The notes under the pieces were generated by a model. It had not been told where the DNA came from. It was given only the letters and a program-made list of their open reading frames with translations, and searched no databases. Positions 45,021 through 54,725 of a DNA stretch of 64,000 nt are shown one piece after another; position 1 is the stretch's first letter; every line of letters starts with the position of its first letter. Where the stretch lies: assembly GCA_002794775.1 (NCBI GenBank), contig NBAY01000042.1, positions 310,001-374,000 of the forward strand. The letters are read 5' to 3'. The stretch is from Porodaedalea pini (Eukaryota > Basidiomycota > Agaricomycetes > Hymenochaetales > Hymenochaetaceae). The position numbers and the translations under genes were made by a program.

Positions 45021-46913
45021 CGCAGGGAATCCTTTAGTGCGGGAAGAGACGAAGGTGGCACCTTGTTTGTGCCTTCCCGGCAAGACCCCAAAATGAGTAA
45101 GCAGGCGCACCTAAATTCCAAGCAGTCTCGCAACATCAGAATGTACAATGGCTTCGAGACGACGACTCACCTCATGGATAATGATACAACAGGATTCAGC
45201 GATATTTTCCAAAGATCCGAGTCGACGGACACAGAGTATGTCGACGATGGTGCGGAGGCACTGGAAGGGTTGGTACAGTGTACTACCGCTACTTGAGACA
45301 CTACCACTCTTTGAGACACCCGCCTGTTTGCACCCTTCATCACCTCCGTTTGCCACATAATTTTGTACATAAATTATCTCATGTCCAAGCTAGTGCCAGA
45401 CCAAGTTTGAAGGTAAACAGAGCACTGTACCAGGTTCTACATACAAAATACTGCAAAAAAGGCTAATTTGATCAAAAGAGTGTGTTTGTCTTCACTAAAT
45501 ATTAATTCATTGTTGCTCATATGCAGCACAAATTCTGCACCATGCAATAGCCACAGATTATACCTTTCGTTTCAATGATAAAACATGTTGATCGCTGAAC
45601 ATCTGCCATTACAATTGTGTAAATTGTGCAAATTGAGTGTAAAATGAGCAAATCACGTGCTCTAGTGTGACACAACCAATTTCATCAACTTCTCACTGTG
45701 TAGCCATCAGCTTCTCGTCTGCTTCTCATCAGCTTCTCATCACATTATCCCTACACAGCTCAATTCTCTCACAATGGCATATCATGCCAAGTCATTGGCA
45801 CAAAAGAAGTGTCTTACAAATGCAGCGCAGGAGGTGAAAATGAATAATGCAGTTGCAGAGTACAACATAGAGAAAGCAGCAAACAAGCCTGCAAAGGAGA
45901 AACTTGGTCTACGAGCTATTGCACGGAAACATGGAGTGGACAAGACGACACTGGGAAGGCGAGCTAGGGAGGGAAAGTCTCTAACAGAGTCAAATGGAGC
46001 AAAAAAGAGGTTGTCAGATGCAGAGGAGGAAATCTTGGTGCAGTTGATTCTGATCTCATCAGATTGGAGCGATCCATTGGCATGCAATGATATTGAGAAC
46101 CATGCAAACCTCCTCCTCCATGCCAGGGAAGGTGAAAAGGCTGATCCAGTTGGGCCAACATGGTGTGGACGCTTTCTAGAACGTCACCAGGATCAAATTC
46201 AGACATACTGGAGCAAACCTCTTGATACTCAGTGGGCACAGGGTCTAAATCCTGATGCAGTTGAAGACTGGTTTAGACTCGTGAAGACTGAAATTCATGA
46301 TGCAGGTATCCTACCTTGCAACATCTACAGAATGGACGAAAGCAGCTTTCCACCTTCAGATCAGGGTACATCGTGTGTTGTTGGAAGGCCTGGAAACAAA
46401 ATACAACATAAGCAAGGCAGCAGAAACAGAGAGAATGTTACTGCCCTCGTGTTAATATGTGCAGATGGATCTATCCTTTGTCCTACAATAATATTCAAGG
46501 CAGAACATCTGTTTGCACGTTGGTGTGATAATAATGTCGCAAACGCAAGGTGAGAAACTCACTTTACCTTCATGTATGTATCTATAATGAATTTAAATTG
46601 ATTGCCAGTTTTCGCGAAGTCACCAAATGGCTGGACCGACTGTGACATAGCATATCATTGGCTGATTACAGAATTTGATCCTCTTACCCATGAAAAGGCT
46701 GCTGGAAAAACACGTGTCCTCCTGCTAGATGGGCATGCATCCCATTATTCTCTGCGGTTTCTTCAGTACGCTATTGACAACAACATTAAAGTGATTGGTT
46801 ACCCACCATATTGCACACATGCACTTCAAGGTCTTGACGTCATCTGCTTTGCAAAGATGAAGGCAAAGTGGTGCGAAATGATAACAGTGTTTGAGCAAAC
46901 ACATCTACATGCT

Positions 46914-46918
46914 GTAAC
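46914..46918 (+). repeat. target-site duplication of gypsy element, left copy
   Basis: GTAAC immediately before the LTR; repeated at 53234-53238 after the other LTR. Confidence 0.9.
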
Positions 46919-47365
46919 TGTTAGGCGGAAGTCTGGGTGGAACTCAGACTAGGCAACCTCAACGTGCGGCACCTGACGGTGATGTGGACGTTGTCTGGGA
47001 CGGGCTGTATCTCGAACACAAAGTTTGGGCAACCGGTTTACTCAGACTAGGTCGTCGTGGAGGTAAGAGGATTAATACAAGACTAGACTAATACAAGGGG
47101 GACGAGTCTCACCTAGGTCGTCGCGGAGGTAAGAGGAAAAGCAGAACAAGGAGTTCATGCGATTCCTGAGACCTTATATAGTGACGACCGTGAGACTATA
47201 TTACCTAACATTACATAATGAGTGGGAATGGAACGAATGAAGGTTATATGAAGGGAGTGTGGGAAGTGATTGGAAAGATGGTTAGGGATAATGAAAAGGA
47301 GTGATTAAAAGAAAAGGAAAAGGAAAAGGGGAAATAAAGAAAAGGTAAAAGTTCAAGTTCTGACA
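46919..47365 (-). repeat. 3' LTR (447 bp)
   Basis: On the minus strand TGTCAGAACTTG...CCGCCTAACA, with TG..CA ends. It differs from the 5' LTR by about eight substitutions, all transitions and mostly at CpG, and by one 6-bp GGAAAA unit. Confidence 0.95.
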
Positions 47366-47380
47366 TTACCCCCCCTTCAA
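47366..47380 (-). other. polypurine tract of the gypsy element
   Basis: Minus strand GAAGGGGGGGTAA abuts the 3' LTR, in the position of the plus-strand primer. The pol stop codon (TAA) is its last three bases. Confidence 0.8.
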
Positions 47381-50300
47381 GGTTGGGCGTCCCGACCAAC
47401 CAAGATCGCAGTCGTCTGGCTCGGTGTCAACAAAGAGCAGGCGGAGTCGTGAGCGAGGGATGTCGAGTTTGCGAGGAGCACCAGGGTGTTTGAGATAAAA
47501 CTCAGCGATCGCCTCCTTTGCGTTCTCGCCAAAGTCCTTCTCTGGTTGCCAGGTCGGTTCATTGTACCCGACCCACTTGACGAGGTATTGTAGTTTACCT
47601 CGGTGCAGCCGTGAGTCAATGACCTCCTTGACCTCATACTCTTCCTCGTCGTCGACGATTTCCGGTGGAGGCGGTGGCGGCTGTTTCTGGCTTTCGAAGG
47701 TCGGTTCGATGGCAGGTTTGAGTAGTGCCTTGTTGAAGATGGGGTGGACCTTCTTCCATCGCTTTGGGAGTTTGAGCTTGTACGCGCTCGCTCCAATCTT
47801 GTCAACGATGTTGAAGGGACCATACCATTTGTTGGCAAGTTTCTTCGTGGGTGAATCTGTACTGATGTTTCGCCCGTTGAGGAAAACCTTGTCTCCTGTC
47901 TTGTACTCCACTGATGCTCCTGCCGTCCGGTCATGATAGCGTTTCATGTCCTCAGCCGCCTTAACTAGATTGTCCTTTGCCACGTGATGAGTCTCCTTGA
48001 TGTGCTTCGCGAATTCTTCCGCCGACATATTGGCAGAGGAAGTTCGTATGGTGTCGAAGCTCATAGGGTGACGTCCGGTGTTTGCATAGAAGGGTGACAT
48101 CTTTGTCGCTGAATGTTCGTGGTTGTTGTAGGCGAACTCTGCGAGGGGGAGCCAGTCCTTCCAATCTGATTGCCGATGGTCGACAAAGAGCTGGAGGTAC
48201 TGTTCGAGCTCTTGGTTGACGCGTTCCATTTGACCGTCCGTTTGCGGGTGGTACGCCATTGACGGGTTGCCTTCGATGTGTAGGAGTTTGTACAGCTCCT
48301 TCATCATCGACGCATTGAACTGTGTGCCTCGGTCGTGGATGATCTTCTTCGGTAAGCCATGGAGGCGGCAGACGTGGTCGCGGTACAACTGAGCCATGCC
48401 TTCCGCTGACAGTTTCGTTGTCGTCGGGATTGCATGCATCTGTTTCGAGAATCTGTCCATGAAGACGCAGATCGCATTGTGTCCCTTAGAGTCCGGGAGC
48501 TCTCCGATTAGGTCGACCATGATGATCTCCCAGGGACCTTCAGGGATCGCATTTGGATGAAGTGGTCTTGACCTCGACGTTCTTAAGGCTTTCGTCCGTT
48601 GGCAACGGTCACATCCTCAGACATATGTTCGGACATCGGAGAACATCGACGCCCACCAGAAATCTCGACGTACCAGTTTGACCGTCTTCGACGATCCAGG
48701 ATGTCCTGCCAGGGTCGAGTCGTGGCACTCCCGCAATACCGCTTCCTTCATCGTCGACGGCACGTACACCTTGCCTTTCATCCGCCACAACCCATCGACT
48801 TTCACCATGTTCGTCGGCCTCTCCGACTCATCCTGCGCTCTCTGCGCTTCACCCACTCGTTCCAACACTTCATCACGCGACGTCCTCACCACTCCACGGT
48901 TCAGCCATTTCTCCTTGATGAATACAACATCATCGTTGTCACCCTTGCCCTGATCATAACCCATTTTGCGCGATAGCAGGTCGGCCTTGCCCATCGTCTT
49001 CCCCGGTTTGTGTTCAAGGTGGAAGTCGAATTCTTCGAGTTTGGTTCGCCAGCGAGCTTGTCGGTAGCTCAGCTTCTGTGCCGACTTGAAGTAGGTCAGG
49101 TTGGCGTGGTCGGACCAGATCTCGATCTTGTGTCGGGCGCCAAGGAGGTATTGTCGCCACTCCTTGAGCGCCGAAACGATGGCAAGCATCTCCTTATCAT
49201 AGATTTCGTAGTTTTGTTCTGCCGGTAGGAGCGCTTCCGATCGGTAGGCGATCACCCTCCACTTCCCTTCTTGCTTCTGCAACAGCACACCTCCGAGCGC
49301 GTAGTTCGACGAGTCCGCTTCTACGCGGAAAGGGCCCTCGTCATTGGCAATCGCAAGGACTGGAGGTGAGCAGAGACATCGTCTCAGCTCCTCGAACGCT
49401 TCCTGCTGTTCGGTCTCCCATGCCCAGTCCTTCTTGCCTGTTAACGACGTTAACGGTCAGACCACCTTGCTGTAGTCCTTAATAAACCGTCTCAGCCAGT
49501 TTCCCATACCGAGGAACTGTTGTAGTTCCTTGAGGTTTCGCGGGATAGGCCAGTTCGCAATCGCCTCCGTCTTCGCCGGGTCGGCCCTGATCTCACCGTT
49601 GCCGATGATGTGACCGAGGTATTTGACGACCTTGGCATCGAACTCACACTTCTCCGGTTTCAGGTATAGGCCATTCTCTCGAAGGATCTGGAGGACGCGC
49701 CTCGATGTGTCTATATGTTCCTCAATGGTTTCCGAGAGGATCAGTATGTCGTCGAGGTATACGATGATCAGGTTAGCGTAGATCAGGTCCTTGAAGATGT
49801 GATTGACAAAAGCCTGGAACGTCGCCGGGGCGTTGCAGAGACCGAAGAACATTACTGTCGGTTCGAAGAGACCCATGTTTGTGCGGAACACTGCCTTCCA
49901 CTCGTCGCCTTCGCGGATCCGGATGTTGTAGTACCCCCAGCGAAGGTCAAGCTTAGTGATGTATTTCGCTTTCTTGACCTTGTCGACGAGTTCGTCGATG
50001 AGGGGAAGGGGATACTTGTTCTTGACTGTACCGTCATTAAGCTTTCGGTAGTCCTGGATCGGGCGTGGGACTTGTCGGCTTTCTTGATGAAAAAGAAAGG
50101 CGAGGCCATCGGGGATATTGACCTGCGTATACGACCAGACTTCAAGTTCTCCTCGAGGAAATCCTTCAGCGACTCCTGCTCTGTTGGTGTCAGTGGATAG
50201 ATCTTGCAGTCACTAGGTTTGAAGTCGGGTTTCAAGTCGATGACATGGTCCCATGGGCGGTGTTCCGGCAGTTTCTCGAATCCCTTCTCCAAGAAGACGT

Positions 50301-50970
50301 CGGCGTAATCATCGAGGTATGCGGGCCAGGACGCCTTGTCCATTCGCATCCCACTCACCCTCCTCATCTGCTCCACCACCTCCTTCACCTCACCTAGGTC
50401 CTCCACTGGCTCCCTTTCGATCACACATTCGCTCGGGCAGCGAGTAAAGTCGAGTGTACCTGTCTTCCAGTCGACCTCCGGGTTGTGCCGTCGAAGCCAG
50501 TCGTACCCCAGGAAGATGTTGGATGACACCAGTGAGGTTACCGCCAGGACGATCCGTTCCTTATGGTGACCAATCGTAAGTTCAATGTCAACGTACTCCT
50601 CGATCAACCCGGCTTCGTTGTGTGTGCCGTCGGCATTGAGTACCGCAAGGGGTCGGATATAACGCTTCGTCTCTAGCCCGTACCGTTCAACAAATCTCAC
50701 GTCAATGCACAATCCCGTACATCCCGAATCTACGAGCGCATGTGCGTCCACCTCCCTCACTTCACCTTCCACGCTGTGCCCGACATTCAGGAGAAGGTCC
50801 AGCTGGCGTCCGCCAGTCCCTCTCATGAACAGCTGCTCGTACTCTTCACATCCTTTCACACCGGTGGGGGCTTCGTACTCGGGAAAACCATCGACGTCGT
50901 TTGTATCTACGTATTGTACAGATGGTTGGTTATATTTTAACGAGTCCGGATTCGAAGTCCCTTGTTCTTC
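47366..50970 (-). pseudogene. gypsy pol: PR-RT-RH-INT-chromodomain, broken
   Basis: Minus strand. Protease ALVDSGCTG; reverse transcriptase with [12 protein letters not shown] and YLDDILIL; RNase H with VEADSSNYALGGVLLQ and IWSDHANL; integrase with HHCC remnants (GCDRCQRTK) and catalytic D, D, E in MVDLIGEL, IHDRGTQF and ERVNQEL. The chromodomain follows (EEYEVKEVIDSRLHRGKLQY, LVKWVGYNEPTWQPEKDF). Lesions: a one-base loss near 50066 (ADKS to RPIQDY), TGA at 49457-49459 (KVV to PLTSLTG) and TGA at 48617-48619 (TYV to GCDRC). The pol frame opens after a TGA at 50971-50973, in the -1 frame relative to gag. Confidence 0.9.
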
Positions 50971-50990
50971 TCAGTCAGTCGCCCCGATGG

Positions 50991-52124
50991 CTACGCCTGC
51001 CCACTTGCAAAACCCTGCAAGTCGACAACCTCTTTGTCGTTCTCTCCCTCCTCAACGTATTCTTCCACCGTCGACCTTCGAGTGTCTACGACTTCCTCGA
51101 ATGCCGATTCCTTCATCGCTCCGAGCTCATCGGCGAGGACGCGACATTCACCTGGTGCCATCAGTTCCAGCATACGCTGGATGATCGGTTTCGCCTGTGG
51201 GCACTTGTCCTTAAAGTGGCCCAAACCGCCGCAGATCCAGCACGCGCATCGGCGTTGCGCCTCGTTCATCAAAACGTCCATCGGCTGGCCAGCGCCTCCG
51301 AAGGTAATTCCAGTCGCGTCGCATTTGTCGATGTGCGGGGCCACCACCTGTCGGCGCGCGGGGGGCGCTTGTTGGGGTGTCGGGCGGGGAGTGAATGGTA
51401 ATGTCCTACCTCGTTGGATCGCGCGAATCTGTTGTTCGCCCCGGTCGATTTCGACGGCTTTCTTCTTCCATGCCTCGTACGTCATTGGTACTGGTGTCGA
51501 CCTCAACACCCCGCGGACCACCTCGATGTTCATTGCGCGCTTCAGGCAGTCGCAAATGACGCTATCATCCTTCAGCTCCGCTGCCTTGATGATCACGTCG
51601 AGATCCTGGAAGAACTCGTCGGCAGAGAGGTCCTTCTGGACCTTGTCTCGGAACTTCTTCAACGCCTTCTCCTTCCTGTTCGGGTCATCAAAGGAAGCAT
51701 CCAGTCGTTCCTGAAACTTGGTCCAGTCATCCATGAAGCTCACGATGCCGCCTGTTGTGAATTCCTGGACATAGTTTTGCACCCACGTCGACACGTTGCC
51801 ACCCTTGAGGTAGGAGAGGGCGACATAGATTTTGCTCGACGATGAGGGGTACTTCGTGGGGTTTGCCGAGACAAAGAGAAGGACTTCACGCTTGAAGTCG
51901 AGGTAGTCATCGCCGCCAGCGAATTCGCGTGGCCGGGCGACGTCAATTGAGGGGGCTGGGGCTTGGGCTGCAGGGGCATTCGTTGCGGCGCGGGTAAAGG
52001 CAGCCGCTACGATCGCTGCGATTTCCTGTTGCTGCCTTTGGGTAAAGCCTTCCGACATCACTGGTACTGGCGTGTGCGTTAGGCGTTCAGGGGGTGTCGG
52101 TGGTGACGAGTCTCTGTGGGGCAT
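50991..52124 (-). CDS. gypsy gag polyprotein (377 aa)
   Basis: Intact frame on the minus strand: MPHRDSSPPTPP..., then the capsid-like region (DYLDFKREVLLFVSANPTKY, FMDDWTKFQERLDASF). A single zinc knuckle follows, CWICGGLGHFKDKC (C-x2-C-x4-H-x4-C), near residue 300, and an acidic tail ends at GFASGQA. Gag packages the element RNA into particles. A TAG stop separates it from pol. Confidence 0.9.
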   Translation of the reverse strand: MPHRDSSPPTPPERLTHTPVPVMSEGFTQRQQQEIAAIVAAAFTRAATNAPAAQAPAPSIDVARPREFAGGDDYLDFKREVLLFVSANPTKYPSSSSKIYVALSYLKGGNVSTWVQNYVQEFTTGGIVSFMDDWTKFQERLDASFDDPNRKEKALKKFRDKVQKDLSADEFFQDLDVIIKAAELKDDSVICDCLKRAMNIEVVRGVLRSTPVPMTYEAWKKKAVEIDRGEQQIRAIQRGRTLPFTPRPTPQQAPPARRQVVAPHIDKCDATGITFGGAGQPMDVLMNEAQRRCACWICGGLGHFKDKCPQAKPIIQRMLELMAPGECRVLADELGAMKESAFEEVVDTRRSTVEEYVEEGENDKEVVDLQGFASGQA

Positions 52125-52780
52125 TCGGTATCCTCCTGGTTTGCTGGGAAGGACGACTGACGATGTCGAAATGGTAGGGGACGCTGGGGCGCGAGGGGTT
52201 CGAGGCGCCCACCGAGTTCTTTCGCCTGATGGGTCAGTTGAGTACCAGGCGTGTCTAATGTCACTCCACCAGAGGTTATGGGTGATGTGGTTTCTATCGT
52301 TGGCTACGTACGACTGTCGTTCGGTGTCATAGCGCGACGAATGAGGGAGAGCCTGCTGTTGTTCCTCGGTAAGATCTATGTTGACTAGACCAGGGGGGGA
52401 ACTGGGAGGGGCTGGTTGTCCGGATGAACGTTATGCTGGCGAAGGACAGGTTCGTCGGCGAATTTGATGACCAAACGGAAGGAGGCAGCCGAGAGCACAA
52501 TCGACAACGACGTTGAGGACTGTACACGGTGTGTTACCCACGTCCAGGTCAGATGGTTCCTCCACCAGAGGGAGAGGCGGAGAGCCAGGGTCGGGAAAGG
52601 TCGGGTGTAGGTTTACATAATACACGAACGTCCGAAAACGTCCGGGCAGGGTTGAGGGTTTGTCGTTTAGGGGTTCTACACGTCGAGTCCGTCGAGGGGA
52701 GTGCTCCTCTAGACCGAGTGAAGGCGAGTCGACAGCGACGACGTACGCTGGGGATGAGCCTGGGTGGGGTTCTGCTTTTA
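52125..52780 (-). other. 5' leader of the gypsy element
   Basis: About 650 bases between the 5' LTR and gag without a convincing frame. Contains the primer-binding site at its start. Confidence 0.7.
52769..52779 (-). promoter_or_regulatory. self-priming primer-binding site
   Basis: Minus strand AAAAGCAGAAC, one base inside the 5' LTR. It is the exact complement of GTTCTGCTTTT in the LTR (52999-53009), which sits about 33 bases after a TATATAA box and is the expected first 11 bases of the transcript. There is no TGG start as in tRNA-primed elements. The arrangement matches the Tf1/sushi self-priming mechanism. Confidence 0.75.
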
Positions 52781-53233
52781 TGTTAGGCGGAAGTCTGGGT
52801 GGAACTCAGACTAGGCAACCTCAACGTGCGGCACCTGACGGTGACACGGACGTTGTCTGGGACGGGCTGTATCTCGAACACAAAGTTCGGGCAACCGGTT
52901 TACTCAGACTAGGTCATCGCGGAGGTAAGAGGATTAATACAAGACTAGACTAATACAAGGGGGACGAGTCTCACCTAGGTCGTCACGGAGGTAAGAGGAA
53001 AAGCAGAACAAGGAGTTCATGCGATTCCTGAGACCTTATATAGCGACGACCGTGAGACTATATTACCTAACATTACATAATGAGTGGGAATGGAACGAAT
53101 GAAGGTTATATGAAGGGAGTGTGGGAAGTGATTGGAAAGATGGTTAGGGATAATGAAAAGGAGTGATTAAAAGAAAAGGAAAAGGAAAAGGAAAAGGGGA
53201 AATAAAGAAAAGGTAAAAGTTCAAGTTCTGACA
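52781..53233 (-). repeat. 5' LTR (453 bp)
   Basis: On the minus strand starts TGTCAGAAC and ends CCTAACA. Contains the promoter: TATATAA at 53042-53036 (minus), followed by the presumed transcript start near 53009. Confidence 0.95.
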
Positions 53234-53238
53234 GTAAC
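53234..53238 (+). repeat. target-site duplication of gypsy element, right copy
   Basis: GTAAC, identical to 46914-46918. Removing the element plus one copy leaves the transposase frame continuous (HAV-T-KEDF). Confidence 0.9.
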
Positions 53239-54725
53239 AAAGGAGGACTTTACATACCTCTTTGGCCAGACATTTCTCACATCCATTGATCTCAAGACTT
53301 CCAAGGCAGCATTCAAGTACACTGGTGTTTACCCCTATGACCTGACCGTTATCAAAGCAGGACAAATGAAGCCAGCGGAACTCACCTCAACCCTCAGCAC
53401 CTTTCCGATGCCTCAAGTCAGTCCTGTCTGATGCATCATGGATGTATTTTGCCATCAGCCAGTAACAAGTTTTGATGTTGACATTGATACGCACACTGCT
53501 GCATCACACTCCAAAACTGCAGTCATGTCACAACTGGAACTGGGTGGCATTGATGGAGACGAGGATGTTGCCACATCACACCCAGAAACTGCAATCATGT
53601 CACAAACATGGCTGTCAACACCAACATGTACACATGTTGATCCAGCTGATTACACACCTACAAAACAAATGTGCTTGATGACTGCATCACTGGCAGTCTC
53701 TGAGTCAGGGAGCTTCCTCGTCTCACAAGCAAAGGTTTTGTCAGCACAGAAGGTCTTTGAGCCTGTCATAGAGAAGGCCCCAGTGCTCCCGGAGCCAAAC
53801 TGGGGCCTGACGAAACTCTCTCCTACAGCACGCAGCCAGTTGTCAAGGGCAGATTTGGAACGGTGGGAAGAAGAACTTACCAGAAGTCTACAGCTTGCAG
53901 GACAGCATATCAGAGCTTACCGGACCATCAATGAATCTGCAAATGCACAATTAGTGATTCAGAATTTACATGCACAAAAACTGAATTACGCACTGAACAA
54001 GAAGGAGACAAAGCAATCCCGGAAATGCCTGAAGATCAGTGAGGATGGGAAAGGGGCAGTTTACACAGCTGCAGACGTCTTCCACCATGTTGAAGAGCAT
54101 GAAGGTAGGATGAAAGAGCAGGCATCAGTCAAGAGGAGTAACAAGGATGCTAGGACAGCATATGAAGCAGAGAAGCAGAGGAAGGAAGGCGAGTGGAAGA
54201 AGATACAGGTGACGCATGACAGAGCTGTGAAGGAATGGGAGTGCACTTGTGTCAGGTTGGATAAGAAAGATCACCCACCAAAGCCGAAGAAACCAAAGAA
54301 GCCCACCATGCTGAAACTCCGAGAGATGATGCAGCAAGCTAGAGGTACAAACTGTGGTCAGTCACAGTGTGTGAGCAGTGGAGGAATGACGACAGACGAT
54401 GAATGATAAGGATGACGTGGATGTCACACATTGTCACAGTGTCTCAAGGACCGGTTTTGTCTCAAATTTCATCAGAAACATAGGTTACCTCATATTAATT
54501 CTTCACAATGCTTATCTGCCTCAATTTTTGCATATCATAGCTTTATGTATGTTGTGGATTTCATTTATGAATTTTAATTGCTAAAATATATTCAAATGTG
54601 AGCTCTCTAAGGGGAGCTCAAACCGGTGTCTCAAGTAGCAGTAGTACACTGTAGTAGGTTTCATTCAAGCTAGTTATGGAGTTCTTTGCAAGATCATGCA
54701 ATTTTTCGAGAAAAACTTCAAGTAG

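Larger units (their letters stand above)
46919..53233 (-). mobile_element. Ty3/gypsy chromovirus-type LTR retrotransposon
   Basis: 6,315 bp on the minus strand: 5' LTR 52781-53233, leader, gag, pol (protease, reverse transcriptase, RNase H, integrase, chromodomain), polypurine tract, 3' LTR 46919-47365. A 5-bp target duplication flanks it. Pol contains nonsense and frameshift lesions, so it is not autonomous. Confidence 0.95.
45774..54406 (+). pseudogene. pogo/CENP-B-type transposase, broken
   Basis: Start ATG at 45774. Order: an N-terminal helix-turn-helix (LGLRAIARKHGVDKTTLGRR, about residues 43-62), a CENPB-type second HTH (to about residue 150), then the DDE core. The first catalytic Asp is in YRMDESSF. 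After a short intron (about 46552-46608) the second is in VLLLDGHASHY and the third in HALQGLDVICF. The frame is split at 46918 by the retrotransposon and resumes at 53234 (VTKEDFTYLFGQTFLTSIDL) in the same frame. A TGA at about 53429-53431 then separates it, still in frame, from a coiled-coil C-terminal part (to 54406; RWEEELTRSLQLAGQ...KPKKPKKPTML). The splice sites fit only if one of four Ts at the acceptor is extra. Inactive as it stands. Confidence 0.85.
45276..54651 (+). mobile_element. pogo-like DDE transposon, interrupted by a gypsy element
   Basis: Ends are 26-bp inverted repeats (45276-45301 and 54626-54651) starting CAGTGTACTAC(C/T)GCTACTTG, with one mismatch. TA flanks both sides (45274-45275 and 54652-54653), the target duplication of the Tc1/mariner-pogo superfamily. 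Without the nested retrotransposon it is about 3.06 kb. It carries a CENP-B-type HTH/DDE transposase. Confidence 0.9.
45021..54725 (+). pseudogene. C2HC gene copy 4: terminal-exon fragment split by transposons
   Basis: 45021-45275 matches the last exon of copy 3 from 36166 on (AGGGAA.CCTTTAGTGCGGG, CCAAAATGAG.AAGCAGGCGC). The match resumes at 54652-54725 (TTCATTCAAGCTAGTTA, GGAGTTCTTTGCAAGATCA), ending at TAG 54723-54725. The gap is exactly the pogo-like element with its TA duplication. Exons 1-4 are absent because the duplication breakpoint lies inside exon 5, so this copy was never a complete gene here. Confidence 0.85.

Noticed and set aside
52769..52780. tRNA-type primer-binding site for the gypsy element
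   Set aside because: No TGG or other match to a tRNA 3' end next to the LTR; the LTR-complementary 11-mer explains the site better.
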